Below are positions 39,616 to 49,931 of a stretch of 64,000 nt of DNA, piece by piece. This DNA is from Nocardioides luti (GTDB lineage: Bacteria > Actinomycetota > Actinomycetes > Propionibacteriales > Nocardioidaceae): positions 3,534,001-3,598,000 of the forward strand of contig NZ_JACKXE010000001.1 in assembly GCF_014212315.1 (NCBI RefSeq), read 5' to 3'. The notes beneath the pieces were generated by a model. The model did not search any database and had not been told where the DNA came from. It was given only the letters and a program-made list of their open reading frames with translations. The position numbers and the translations under genes were made by a program. Within the stretch, counting starts at the first letter, position 1, and each line of letters begins with the position of its first letter.

Positions 39616-40245
39616 ATGGAAGTTGTGGTCACAGGCCGAAACTGCGAGCTGTCTGACCGGTTCCGCAGCCACGTCGAGGAGAAGCTGACGCGGCTCGAGA
39701 AGCACGACCACCGGATCATGCGGGTTCACGTCGAGGTGGACTGCGAGCCCAATCCGCGCCAGCACGACCACGCGGTGCACGTGGAGCTGACGGCGTTCTC
39801 CAAGGGCCCGGTCATCCGGGCGGAGGCCGCGGCCGACGAGAAGATGGGAGCCCTGGACCTCGCCCTCGACAAGATGGCCGCGCAGATGCGCCGTGCCGCC
39901 GACCGGCGTCGGGTCCACCGCGGGCGGCACGCCCCGGTCTCCGTCGGCCAGGCGATGGCGCAGGTGCCCGTCGAGGCCCTCGTGGGCAGCGCCGAGGAGC
40001 AGTCCGCGGTGCAGGAGCGCCAGGTCGGCCCGATCGCGGTGACGGGGGACGGACCGCTCGTGGTCCGCGAGAAGACGCACCCCGCCAGCCCGATGACCCT
40101 CGACCAGGCGCTCTACGAGATGGAGCTGGTCGGCCACGACTTCTACCTCTACGTGGACAAGGAGAACGACCGTCCGGCGGTCGTCTACCGCCGCCGCGGC
40201 TACGACTACGGCGTGATCTCGCTGGACCTGGGCGGTGAGGACTGA
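39616..40245 (+). CDS. hpf: long-form ribosome hibernation promoting factor
   Basis: 209 aa. The N-terminal HPF/YfiA domain (MEVVVTGRNCELSDRFRSHVEEKLTRLEKHDHR...) binds the ribosomal decoding region, and the C-terminal domain (KTHPASPMTLDQALYEMELVGHDFYLYVDKEN...) makes the dimer interface that pairs 70S ribosomes into inactive 100S particles. It has GGGAGG 5 nt before the ATG. It is preceded by a 400-nt RNA leader and followed by a strong terminator. In actinobacteria this gene is part of stress and dormancy responses and sits just upstream of secA. Confidence 0.96.
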   Translation: MEVVVTGRNCELSDRFRSHVEEKLTRLEKHDHRIMRVHVEVDCEPNPRQHDHAVHVELTAFSKGPVIRAEAAADEKMGALDLALDKMAAQMRRAADRRRVHRGRHAPVSVGQAMAQVPVEALVGSAEEQSAVQERQVGPIAVTGDGPLVVREKTHPASPMTLDQALYEMELVGHDFYLYVDKENDRPAVVYRRRGYDYGVISLDLGGED

Positions 40246-40294
40246 CCGGGCCCCACTGGTCTAGCGGTCCCCTCGTGGTCCGCGCCTGAGGAGC

Positions 40295-40318
40295 GGGGTG
40301 GCCCGAACGGGCCACCCC
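40295..40318 (+). terminator. terminator of hpf
   Basis: GGGGTGGCCC (40295-40304) pairs perfectly with GGGCCACCCC (40309-40318) around a GAAC loop, followed by a CT-rich tract (CCTTCCCGTTTC). Confidence 0.8.
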
Positions 40319-40380
40319 CCTTCCCGTTTCACCCACCCGACCGGGTCCCACGGGCCGCCCGTCCGTGCCATGATGCGTCC

Positions 40381-41064
40381 GTGTCCGAACAGGTGAACGA
40401 CCCGGGTCTCGAGCCGATCCGTGTGCTGGTCGTCGACGACCAGGAGCTCTTCCGCCGTGGTCTGACCATGCTGCTGGCCGTCGAGAGCGGCATCGAGGTG
40501 ATCGGCGAGGCCGGTGACGGCCTCGAGGGGACCACCCTCGCGATCAGCACCGCCCCCGACGTCGTGCTGCTCGACATCCGGATGCCCAAGCGCTCGGGGA
40601 TCGAGGCCTGCCTCGCCATCAAGGAGGCCGTCCCCTCGGCCAAGATCATCATGCTGACCGTCTCCGACGAGGAGGCCGACCTCTACGAGGCCGTCAAGAG
40701 CGGTGCCGCCGGCTACCTCCTCAAGGACTCCTCCATCGAGGAGGTCGCCCAGGCCGTGCGCGTCGTGGCCGACGGCCAGTCCCTCATCTCCCCGTCGATG
40801 GCCGTGAAGCTGATCGACGAGTTCAAGCAGATGTCGCGCCCCGAGCGCGACCACGTCCCCGGCCTGCGGCTGACCGAGCGCGAGCTCGAGGTGCTGCGCC
40901 TCGTGGCCAAGGGCATGAACAACCGCGAGATCGCCCGCCAGCTGTTCATCAGCGAGAACACCGTCAAGAACCACGTCCGCAACATCCTCGAGAAGCTCCA
41001 GCTGCACTCGCGGATGGAAGCCGTCATGTACGCCGTGAAGGAAAAGCTGCTCGACCTGCCGTGA
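40381..41064 (+). CDS. NarL/DegU-type response regulator
   Basis: 227 aa. The receiver domain has VVDDQELFRRGLTMLL, phosphoacceptor D65 in VVLLDIRMPKRSG and the switch residues LTVSDEEAD and YLLKDSS. The C-terminal LuxR-type HTH is LTERELEVLRLVAKGMNNREIARQLFISENTVKNHVRNILEKL. No partner kinase gene is next to it, so it is an orphan in this window. It sits between hpf and the YcaQ-like gene, ahead of secA. Its regulon is unknown; the conserved location suggests a role in stress or growth-phase control. Confidence 0.92.
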   Translation: MSEQVNDPGLEPIRVLVVDDQELFRRGLTMLLAVESGIEVIGEAGDGLEGTTLAISTAPDVVLLDIRMPKRSGIEACLAIKEAVPSAKIIMLTVSDEEADLYEAVKSGAAGYLLKDSSIEEVAQAVRVVADGQSLISPSMAVKLIDEFKQMSRPERDHVPGLRLTERELEVLRLVAKGMNNREIARQLFISENTVKNHVRNILEKLQLHSRMEAVMYAVKEKLLDLP

Positions 41065-41086
41065 GGTCCGGCCCGCAGCCGCCGCC

Positions 41087-42280
41087 ATGAGCACCCAGTC
41101 CCTCTCGCGCGCCCAGGCACGCCGGATCGCCCTGGCGGCGCAGGGGTTCCTCGACCCCGCCCACGCCGTGCCCACGATGCGCACCTTCCAGCGCACCCTG
41201 GACCGCACGGGGGTGCTCCAGGTCGACTCGGTCAACGTGCTCCAGCGCGCGCACTACATGCCGCTCTACTCGCGGATGGGTCCCTATGACACCGACCTGC
41301 TGCGCCGGGCCGCCGAGCAGCGGCCCCGCCGGGTGGTGGAGTACTGGGCGCACGTCCAGGCGTTCATGCCGGTCGAGCTGTGGCCGCACATGCAGCACCG
41401 GATGGAGCACTACCGGACCCAGCGCGGCAAGTGGTGGAAGACCGTCGACGACGCCCTGCTCGCGAACGTCCTGGCGGCGGTCCGCGACCGGGGCCCCAGC
41501 ACCGCCCGCGACCTGGAGCACCTCCACGACGACGGCGCCCGGGCCCGGGAGCACTGGGGGTGGAACTGGTCCGAGGTCCGCAAGGCCCTCGATTTCCTCT
41601 ACCTGTGCGGCGACCTGGCGATCGCGCGCCGCACCAGCCAGTTCGAGGTCGTGTACGACGTGCCCGAGCGGGTCCTGCCCGCCCACGTGCTCGCCCTGCC
41701 GACGCCCTCGCGGGCCGAGGCCGGCCTCGAGCTCACCCGGCGAGCGGCCCGCGCCCACGGCGTCGCCACCCTCAGGAGCCTCGCCGACTACCACCGGATG
41801 CTGGTGGCCGACGTGAAGGTCGCGGTCGCCACGATGGTCGAGGCGGGGGAGCTCACCCCGGTCCGGGTGGAGGGCGGCACGAAGCCGGCGTACCTCCACC
41901 GCGACGCCCGGCTGCCGCGCCGCATCGGCGCCCGCACCGTGCTGAGCCCCTTCGACCCCGTGGTCTGGGAGCGCGAGCGCACCGAGCAGCTCTTCGGCTT
42001 CCACTACCGCATCGAGATCTACGTGCCGCCCGAGAAGCGCGTGCACGGCTACTACGTGCTGCCGTTCCTGCTCGGCGACGAGCTGGTCGGACGGGTGGAC
42101 CTCAAGGCCGACCGCCGGACCGGCCGCCTCCTGGTCAAGGGCGCGTACGCCGAGCCGGGCGCCCCCGCCGGCACGGCCGAGGAGCTCGCGGTCGAGCTGC
42201 GGCGGCTCGCCGACTGGCTCGACCTCGACGACGTGGCGGTCGAGCCGCGCGGCGACCTGGCCCCGCTGCTGCGCTTCTGA
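41087..42280 (+). CDS. winged-helix DNA glycosylase, YcaQ/AlkX family
   Basis: 397 aa, the normal length for HTH_42 (YcaQ/AlkZ) proteins. The diagnostic catalytic loop reads LQVDSVNVLQRAHY, i.e. the Q-x-D version of AlkX/YcaQ rather than the Q-x-Q of AlkZ; family marks YWAHVQAFMPVELWPHM and LSPFDPVVWERERTEQLFGFHYRIEIYVP are intact. These enzymes remove bulky or crosslinked alkylated bases; E. coli YcaQ unhooks DNA interstrand crosslinks. The gene has no visible regulon partner, starts 22 nt after the response regulator, and may be co-transcribed with it. Confidence 0.88.
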   Translation: MSTQSLSRAQARRIALAAQGFLDPAHAVPTMRTFQRTLDRTGVLQVDSVNVLQRAHYMPLYSRMGPYDTDLLRRAAEQRPRRVVEYWAHVQAFMPVELWPHMQHRMEHYRTQRGKWWKTVDDALLANVLAAVRDRGPSTARDLEHLHDDGARAREHWGWNWSEVRKALDFLYLCGDLAIARRTSQFEVVYDVPERVLPAHVLALPTPSRAEAGLELTRRAARAHGVATLRSLADYHRMLVADVKVAVATMVEAGELTPVRVEGGTKPAYLHRDARLPRRIGARTVLSPFDPVVWERERTEQLFGFHYRIEIYVPPEKRVHGYYVLPFLLGDELVGRVDLKADRRTGRLLVKGAYAEPGAPAGTAEELAVELRRLADWLDLDDVAVEPRGDLAPLLRF

Positions 42281-42340
42281 GCGTCGCCGAGGGGGCCGAA
42301 GCGCTCCCGCGCCCGGTTAGGGAGTGCCTCACCCGCTGGG

Positions 42341-42346
42341 TAGAGT
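42341..42346 (+). promoter_or_regulatory. -10 element of secA
   Basis: TAGAGT would start transcription near 42353, leaving a leader of about 30 nt with CCAGGGAG as the ribosome binding site before the GTG at 42384. Confidence 0.5.
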
Positions 42347-42383
42347 GGCGCAGCACCCCCATCGATCCAGGGAGTATCACCTC

Positions 42384-45203
<2,820 letters not shown>

Positions 45204-45218
45204 GCCCACCCGCTGCAC

Positions 45219-45779
45219 TCACGAACGGCTGTCGGACCCCCGGTCCGGCAGCCGTTCGCGCAGTCCGGCCGCGAGGCCCAGGATCGTGGCGGCGTCGAAC
45301 GCGTCCCCGACGGTTCCGGCCAGCCGGCGGTGGCGCACCGGGCCCAGGCGCAGCCGCAGGTGCAGCCGGGTGGTGCCGGGGCTCTCGGGACTCAGGGTCA
45401 GGGCCCAGCTGAGCTCGGTGCGACCGCGGCGCGAGCGGTGGACGAGCGCGCGCGGCCGGTCGAGCAGCGCGACGGTGAAGGTCGCGTCGCGCCCTCCCCA
45501 GTCGGGGATGACGTCGCCGACGGTGAGGCCCTGGAGCGTGGGCTCGAGCCGCCGGAGGGCGCGCCGGCGGCGGGGGACCAGCCGTTCCACGGACGCGGGG
45601 AGGTACCACCCGGCCCGTTGCTTCCCCAGCTGCACCAGCCACGGCCACACGACGTCGGGCGGGGCGTCCAGGGTGAAGGCGCGGTCCATGACGACGTCGG
45701 CCCGCGGGACCAGGTCGTCGCCCGGTCGCGCGCCGGCGATCTCGTCCGCGCGGGCGGTGACGGCGGCGAACGGTCCCAT
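45219..45779 (-). CDS. SRPBCC-like (START-fold) small protein
   Basis: 186 aa from the ATG at 45779. The pattern ADVVMDRAFTLDAPPDVVWPWLVQLGKQRAGWYLP followed by LQGLTVGDVIPDWGG is the usual SRPBCC/polyketide-cyclase-like arrangement in actinobacteria: a hydrophobic cavity protein that binds lipids or aromatic ligands. It ends with SRPGT-like acidic and basic residues. It is the third gene of the minus-strand group that starts with the LysM gene, 17 nt downstream of the Rv3235-family gene. Ligand unknown. Confidence 0.72.
   Translation of the reverse strand: MGPFAAVTARADEIAGARPGDDLVPRADVVMDRAFTLDAPPDVVWPWLVQLGKQRAGWYLPASVERLVPRRRRALRRLEPTLQGLTVGDVIPDWGGRDATFTVALLDRPRALVHRSRRGRTELSWALTLSPESPGTTRLHLRLRLGPVRHRRLAGTVGDAFDAATILGLAAGLRERLPDRGSDSRS
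45222..45258. terminator. secA terminator hairpin inside the convergent gene
   Basis: A 17-bp stem with one G-T pair (45222-45238 with 45242-45258) and a CCC loop. It lies within the last codons of the convergent gene ending at 45219, so the terminator is also coding sequence on the other strand. Confidence 0.65.
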
Positions 45780-45796
45780 GCGTCCATGATGACTGC

Positions 45797-46309
45797 TCAG
45801 GCGAAGTCCAGCGCGGTGCACAGCCAGCGGCCGGTGCGCAGCTCGAAGCGGGCGGCGAGCGCCCGGGACCGCTGCCCGTAGCGCACCCGCACGCTGACCT
45901 CGGCGGCCTCGCGGGCCAGGAAGCAGCAGCGCACGCTCTGCACCATCGGGCGGACCGGCTGGACCCGCCCGGCGCCCGGCTCGTGGCCGCCCGCCTGGGC
46001 GACGAGCAGCGCCCGGCGTGCCAGGTCCTCGTAGACCGGGCGGCTCGACCACCGCAGGAGCTGGGAGACCGGACGGTCGCCGCCGACGATCTCGACCGCC
46101 GCCTGGGCGTAGCGCCACGACCACTGCTCGAGCTGGCGTCGTACGCGCAGGTCGATGGGGAGCACGTCGGCCGCCGGTGCTCCGTGGCCCGCCACGCGGA
46201 GGGCGGGCGGGTCGTGCCGCGGCTGGAGGTCGAGGGCGAGGGTGCCCTGGACGCTGCCGACCGGGACCGGCACGCGGATCGGGACGACCTTCTCGTGGGA
46301 CGTGGGCAT
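45797..46309 (-). CDS. Rv3235 family protein
   Basis: 170 aa. It belongs to a short actinobacterial family found just downstream of secA: an N-terminal arm with VVPIRVPVPVGSVQGTLALDLQP, a central helix VRRQLEQWSWRYAQAAVEIVGGDRPVSQLLRW, and a C-terminal beta part VSVRVRYGQRSRALAARFELRTGRWLCTALDFA. No catalytic motif is visible. The start ATG has AGAGGAG 6-7 nt upstream. It is 52 nt downstream of the LysM gene on the same strand. Function unknown. Confidence 0.78.
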   Translation of the reverse strand: MPTSHEKVVPIRVPVPVGSVQGTLALDLQPRHDPPALRVAGHGAPAADVLPIDLRVRRQLEQWSWRYAQAAVEIVGGDRPVSQLLRWSSRPVYEDLARRALLVAQAGGHEPGAGRVQPVRPMVQSVRCCFLAREAAEVSVRVRYGQRSRALAARFELRTGRWLCTALDFA

Positions 46310-46361
46310 GACGTGCTCCTCTCGGCTGGTCGTGATCGGGGTCGGGGCGGGTGGTGGTCGG

Positions 46362-47090
46362 TCAGGTGCGGGGCACGTGCAGCCGCTGGCCGGGCTGGAC
46401 GAGGTCGGGGTCGGGGCCGACGACCTCGCGGTTGGCGTCGTAGATCCGGTGCCACAGCCGGTCGATCGCCGCGGCCCCGGCGTCGGGACCGAGCCGGTCG
46501 GCGGCGAGGCCCCAGAGGGTGTCGCCGGGGCGGACCTCGACGAGGTCGGCCGGACCGTGGTCCGCCGCGGCGTGGACGGGGGCGCCGTGGGCGGGCGGGG
46601 GCGGCGTACGACCCGCGAGCCTCGACGCGAGACGGCCGACGGCCGGAGAGGCGTCGCTGGGGCGGTCGGGGAGCGGGAGCCCGCTGATCGCGGCGAGCCC
46701 GGGGGCTCCGCTGTGGTCCAGGTGCAGGTCGCCCGGGGTGGCGCCCGCCGGTGCCACGACGGCCCCGCCCAGCGCGACGCCGCACGCGGCGAGCACGGCC
46801 CGGCGTACGACGGGCGGCACGCCGCGGGTGGGGCGCCCGCCCCCGCGCACGACCTCGAGGGTCACCAGCGACGTGACCACCCACAGCCAGCCGGCCCCGA
46901 GCACCGCCGCGCCGGCGAACAGCCAGAGCAGCAGCCGGTCGAGGGGCTGGGTGGCCAGGTCGCCGCCCACCACGGCGGACCGCGCGTCGAGCAGGTCCGG
47001 CAGCACCCAGGCGACCAGGCCCGCCAGCGCCAGCGAGGCGGCCAGCCAGACGAGCCCGCAGCGGGCGGGGGAGCCGTGGCACTCGTTCAT
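46362..47090 (-). CDS. LysM domain membrane protein
   Basis: 242 aa. Two membrane helices (LVWLAASLALAGLVAWVLPDLL, about residues 13-34, and LLLWLFAGAAVLGAGWLWVVTSLV, about 53-76) and a third hydrophobic stretch AVLAACGVALGGAVVAPAGA precede a Pro-rich linker and a C-terminal LysM domain (LVEVRPGDTLWGLAADRLG ... PDLVQPGQRLHVPRT) that should bind peptidoglycan. ATG 47090 is preceded by AAGGA. Two 10-bp direct repeats just upstream (47103-47122) suggest specific regulation. It heads a three-gene unit downstream of secA on the opposite strand. Confidence 0.85.
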   Translation of the reverse strand: MNECHGSPARCGLVWLAASLALAGLVAWVLPDLLDARSAVVGGDLATQPLDRLLLWLFAGAAVLGAGWLWVVTSLVTLEVVRGGGRPTRGVPPVVRRAVLAACGVALGGAVVAPAGATPGDLHLDHSGAPGLAAISGLPLPDRPSDASPAVGRLASRLAGRTPPPPAHGAPVHAAADHGPADLVEVRPGDTLWGLAADRLGPDAGAAAIDRLWHRIYDANREVVGPDPDLVQPGQRLHVPRT

Positions 47091-47102
47091 GGTCTTATCC
47101 TT

Positions 47103-47122
47103 GCGTTTGCGTACGTTTACGT
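47103..47122 (-). promoter_or_regulatory. 10-bp direct repeats upstream of the LysM gene
   Basis: GCGTTTGCGT (47103-47112) and ACGTTTACGT (47113-47122) are adjacent, in phase with one DNA turn, and differ only at positions 1 and 6. They sit in an AT-rich patch 13-32 nt before the LysM gene start, a plausible site for a repressor such as a MerR/BldC-type protein. Confidence 0.4.
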
Positions 47123-47228
47123 CAGTCAAAGTCTTTTTACCGAGGGAGTCAACCGGTTCTCCACCGGTGGCCGGGCGGGCGCGGGCGTGGCAGGGTCGGC
47201 CCATGAGGCTGGGTCGGGGGTGCGGCAC

Positions 47229-47762
47229 GTGAGCTGGGAGGAGGAGCTCTTCGCGCTGTTCGACGACCTGGAGCAGCAGGCCGAGGCGCTCTACGACGCC
47301 GACCGCGAGGTGGAGCTGGCCGACCGCAGCCGCGCGGAGTACCACCACGTCACCCTCGCCAGCCGGCTGATGGCCTCGGTCGGCCGCGACCTGGTCCTCG
47401 ACGTCCGCGGCGTCGGCGCGGTCACCGGCTCGCTCGAGCGGGTCGCCACCGGCTGGTGCCTGCTCCGCGGCCCGCGCCAGGACTGGGTGATCCGGACCGA
47501 CGCTCTCGCCGTGGTCCACGGCGCCTCGGAGCGCTCGGTGCCCGAGGTCGCCTGGTCCCCGGTCGCCGCCCTCGGCCTCGGCTCCGCTCTCCGCCGCCTG
47601 GCCGAGGCGGGCGAGCGCTGCGTGCTGCACACCCTCGACGGCGCGACCCACGACGCCGTCCTGCTCCGCGTCGGCGCCGACTTCGTCGAGGCGCGGGTCG
47701 GTGAGGACCGCACGGTGCTGGTGCCGTACGCCGTGCTGGCGGCGGTGCAGAGCCGCGACTGA
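47229..47762 (+). CDS. uncharacterised actinobacterial protein
   Basis: 177 aa from GTG 47229. The N-terminus SWEEELFALFDDLEQQAEALYDADREVELADRSRAEYHHVTLASRLMASVG is helical and likely coiled-coil; the rest (DLVLDVRGVGAVTGSLERVATGWCLLRGPRQDWVIRTDALAVVHGASE) is beta-rich and soluble. No signal peptide, membrane segment or known domain is visible. Homologues sit next to the LysM/Rv3235 group in related genomes as I recall it; the role is unknown. The start is weakly supported (no clear ribosome binding site). Confidence 0.65.
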   Translation: MSWEEELFALFDDLEQQAEALYDADREVELADRSRAEYHHVTLASRLMASVGRDLVLDVRGVGAVTGSLERVATGWCLLRGPRQDWVIRTDALAVVHGASERSVPEVAWSPVAALGLGSALRRLAEAGERCVLHTLDGATHDAVLLRVGADFVEARVGEDRTVLVPYAVLAAVQSRD

Positions 47763-47793
47763 GCGGCACGGGCAGGTGTGTGGCGGGTTCGGC

Positions 47794-49044
47794 CTACGTC
47801 CGCCGGGTGAAGGCGATCTTCCCGCCGGGGAGCTTGGTCATGGTGAACGTGGGGTCGTGGGCTCTCGCGTGGTGTCGTGGGCAGAGGAGTCTGCCGTCGT
47901 TGAGGTCGGTGTTGCCGCCGTGGCTCCAGGGGTGGTCGTGGTGGGCGTGGCACATGCTGGGTGGCCAGTCGCAGCCTTGGGCGGTGCAGCTGCCTTGCTG
48001 GATTGCGAGGGCGAGGTGCTGGGCTTTCGAGAAGTAGCGGCGGGTGCGTCCGAGGTCGAGGACCTGGGACTTGCCGCCGAGGACGGCGGGGATGATGCCG
48101 GCCTCGCAGGCGAGCCGCCTGGCTTGGGAGGCGGTGATCTTGTCGCCGGTGTCGAGGGTGGCGGCCTTCTCGGCTCCCAGGAGGGTAGCCATGTCCATCG
48201 TGATCACGACGGTCGCGTTCACGCCACCCGCGTTGGGGAGTCGGTCGGTCGGGTAGCGCTCGATGAGCTCGCAGAGCGCTGCTCCCAGCCGCTCCGGGTT
48301 GGGCTTCCGCTCGACTCCGGGTCCGTGGACCGCGGTCTGGTGCTTCGGGGCCGCGAGGCCCTGGAGGATCTTCTTGAGCATCGCTCCTTGGGCGGCGGGG
48401 ATGGTGAACCGGCCGTGGCAGGACCCGTGCCCGTCGTCGGACATGGTGAGCCGCATCCTCTGGCGGGCCTTGCGCTCCTCCTCGTCCAGCCGGCGGCGTT
48501 CTTCTTCTTCCCCTGCGGCGGGGTCGATGACGTCGAGGAGGCCGCGGCCGAGGCGGCGCAGGTCGACGGCGTCGTGATCGGCGGCCAGGTCGACCAGGTG
48601 CTTCTCAGCGAGCACCCGGTTCCCCGGGTCGATGTCATCGGGGAGGTCGTCCAGGGCCCGGGTGATGACTTGGGCCTGCTCGGTCAGGATCGCGCCGGAG
48701 GACAAGGCCTGGCGGACGACGTGCCAGCGGCCGAGGGCCTCGGCGAGGTGCAGCTTCGCCGCCGTGCTCCGGTGGGTCTGGGAGGTCTGGGTCGCCCACC
48801 ACGCCTGGGTCGACGTGGCCCCGACGGACGAGCCGACCTCGACAGACGATGCGTGCACGGCGACGCGGGCCTCGAGCTCGCTGATGCGCGAGGCGAGCCG
48901 GGTCAGCCGGACCAATGTGGCCGCGGCCTCGTCGTCCGACATCGACCACACGGGTGCGTCGAGAACGTTGTCGACCTGCTCGTCCATGGCGGCGACGGCA
49001 CGCGAGATCGCGTGCTGCGGAGCCGTGGTCTGGGAGCTGGTCAT
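47794..49044 (-). CDS. HNH endonuclease with DUF222 (13E12 family)
   Basis: 416 aa from ATG 49044 (a TTG at 49056 is the alternative). Residues about 20-290 are DUF222 (ARISELEARVAVHASSVEVGSSVGATSTQAWWA), and the C-terminus is an HNH nuclease: QGCDWPPSMCHAHHDHPW then HGGNTDLNDGRLLCPRHHARAHD, with the zinc cysteines and catalytic His intact. This family (REP13E12 of mycobacteria) occurs in many near-identical copies in Nocardioides and is thought to be mobile or selfish; the target is unknown. It is bounded on one side by the secA-region genes and on the other by palindromic repeats. Confidence 0.87.
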   Translation of the reverse strand: MTSSQTTAPQHAISRAVAAMDEQVDNVLDAPVWSMSDDEAAATLVRLTRLASRISELEARVAVHASSVEVGSSVGATSTQAWWATQTSQTHRSTAAKLHLAEALGRWHVVRQALSSGAILTEQAQVITRALDDLPDDIDPGNRVLAEKHLVDLAADHDAVDLRRLGRGLLDVIDPAAGEEEERRRLDEEERKARQRMRLTMSDDGHGSCHGRFTIPAAQGAMLKKILQGLAAPKHQTAVHGPGVERKPNPERLGAALCELIERYPTDRLPNAGGVNATVVITMDMATLLGAEKAATLDTGDKITASQARRLACEAGIIPAVLGGKSQVLDLGRTRRYFSKAQHLALAIQQGSCTAQGCDWPPSMCHAHHDHPWSHGGNTDLNDGRLLCPRHHARAHDPTFTMTKLPGGKIAFTRRT

Positions 49045-49306
49045 GGGGAAAGTCAATCAGGGGCCACCGACAGTCCAGGGGTCCGAATGAGCCTGACTCA
49101 CAGTCCAAAAGTAAAATAATCGGGCAAAGTTTCGAACGGTGACTCAAGCGGGCAAGTGGCACCGACGGCAACTGTGAAGGCGACCGCAAGGAGGAGTAGC
49201 CCCGGCACCCACGGCAACCACAAAATCCAAAAATCCCCTACACCGCGACTACGTCCAGGCGCGCACAGGCCGGACCACCGGTGGGCTCGAGTCGTGGAGG
49301 GGTGGG

Positions 49307-49348
49307 GGTGGTTTCGAGACGGTTGCCAGCGCAACCTCCTCAACCACC
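49307..49348. repeat. REP-like palindrome, element A
   Basis: 42 nt: outer arms GGTGGTTTCGAGA.../...CTCAACCACC and an inner perfect hairpin GGTTGC-CAGC-GCAACC (49321-49336). Same architecture as elements B and C. Confidence 0.75.
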
Positions 49349-49370
49349 GGAAGACCCGACGGGCCCACGC

Positions 49371-49423
49371 CATGACGCGCGAAGCACCTGACCCACGGCG
49401 TGTCGGGTGCTTTGTGCGTCATG
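49371..49423. repeat. 53-nt hairpin between elements A and B
   Basis: CATGACGC (49371-49378) pairs with GCGTCATG (49416-49423); inside, AAGCACCTGAC (49382-49392) pairs with GTCGGGTGCTT (49402-49412) with one G-T pair, leaving a 9-nt loop. It is unrelated in sequence to elements A-C. Confidence 0.65.
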
Positions 49424-49453
49424 ACGGCGGCGCCGGGCTCGATCACCGCATGG

Positions 49454-49495
49454 GGTGGTTTCGAGAGGGTTGCTAGCGCAACCTCCTCAACCACC
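49454..49495. repeat. REP-like palindrome, element B
   Basis: 42 nt, nearly identical to element A; inner hairpin GGTTGC-TAGC-GCAACC at 49468-49483. Confidence 0.75.
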
Positions 49496-49498
49496 GGA

Positions 49499-49540
49499 GG
49501 TGGTTTCGAGACAGGCGCTAGCGCGCCTTCCTCAACCACC
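49499..49540. repeat. REP-like palindrome, element C (changed inner arms)
   Basis: 42 nt with the same outer arms as A and B, but the inner hairpin is AGGCGC-TAGC-GCGCCT (49513-49528): both arms changed together and pairing is kept. Confidence 0.75.
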
Positions 49541-49590
49541 GGGTGGGCGTCTTCCTCAACCACCGGGTGGGCGCCTTCCTCAACCGCCGG
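49528..49590 (+). repeat. 24-bp tandem half-element array
   Basis: Units at 49528-49551 and 49552-49575 (TTCCTCAACCACCGGGTGGG plus 4 nt) and a partial third at 49576-49590. They are repeats of the right half of element C, ending a few bases before the tatB stop codon. Confidence 0.75.
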
Positions 49591-49595
49591 AACCG

Positions 49596-49928
49596 TCAGG
49601 TGGCGTCGGCGTCGTACGGCGGGATCTCGCCGTCGTCGAGGGGGGCCAGGCCCCGGCGCTTGGGGCGGGCGTCGGCCTCGGCGTCCTCCATGGCCTCGAC
49701 GATGTGCTTGCGCACGATGGTGCGGGGGTCGAGGTCGCGCAGCTCGAGGTCGGCGTACTCGGGGCCGAGCTCGCTGCGGAGCTCGTCACGGGCGGAGTTG
49801 GCGAACTCGCGGCCCTTGCGGATCATCCGGCCGGCCTGGCGGGCCAGGTCGGGGAGCTTGTCGGGACCGAAGACCAGCACCGCCACGAAGGCGATGACGG
49901 CGAACTCCGGCAACCCGACCCCGAACAT
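49596..49928 (-). CDS. tatB: Sec-independent translocase protein TatB
   Basis: 110 aa. The N-terminal helix FGVGLPEFAVIAFVAVLVFGPDKLPDLARQAGRMIRK is the TatA/B hinge pattern (FGP-DKLP, as in TatB) followed by an amphipathic helix and an acidic, disordered tail. With TatC it recognises twin-arginine substrates. It lies 3 nt downstream of mrp on the same strand, as in mycobacteria (Rv1224 region). Its stop lies 5 nt from the tandem repeat array, so transcription from mrp reads into those repeats. Confidence 0.9.
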   Translation of the reverse strand: MFGVGLPEFAVIAFVAVLVFGPDKLPDLARQAGRMIRKGREFANSARDELRSELGPEYADLELRDLDPRTIVRKHIVEAMEDAEADARPKRRGLAPLDDGEIPPYDADAT

Positions 49929-49931
49929 GTT

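Larger units (their letters stand above)
49045..49595. other. 551-bp gene-free region with palindromic repeats
   Basis: Contains no credible gene. The left part (49045-49260) is AT-richer than average; the right part holds a family of palindromes, a 53-nt hairpin and a short tandem array (separate entries), just before the tatB stop. Confidence 0.75.

Noticed and set aside
49528-49590. Possible CRISPR array
   Set aside because: Units are contiguous without spacers and only two to three in number; no cas genes nearby.
47794-49590. HNH/DUF222 gene plus palindromes as a complete mobile element
   Set aside because: No terminal inverted repeats or target-site duplications flank the gene, and the palindromes are all on one side; the link is suggestive only.
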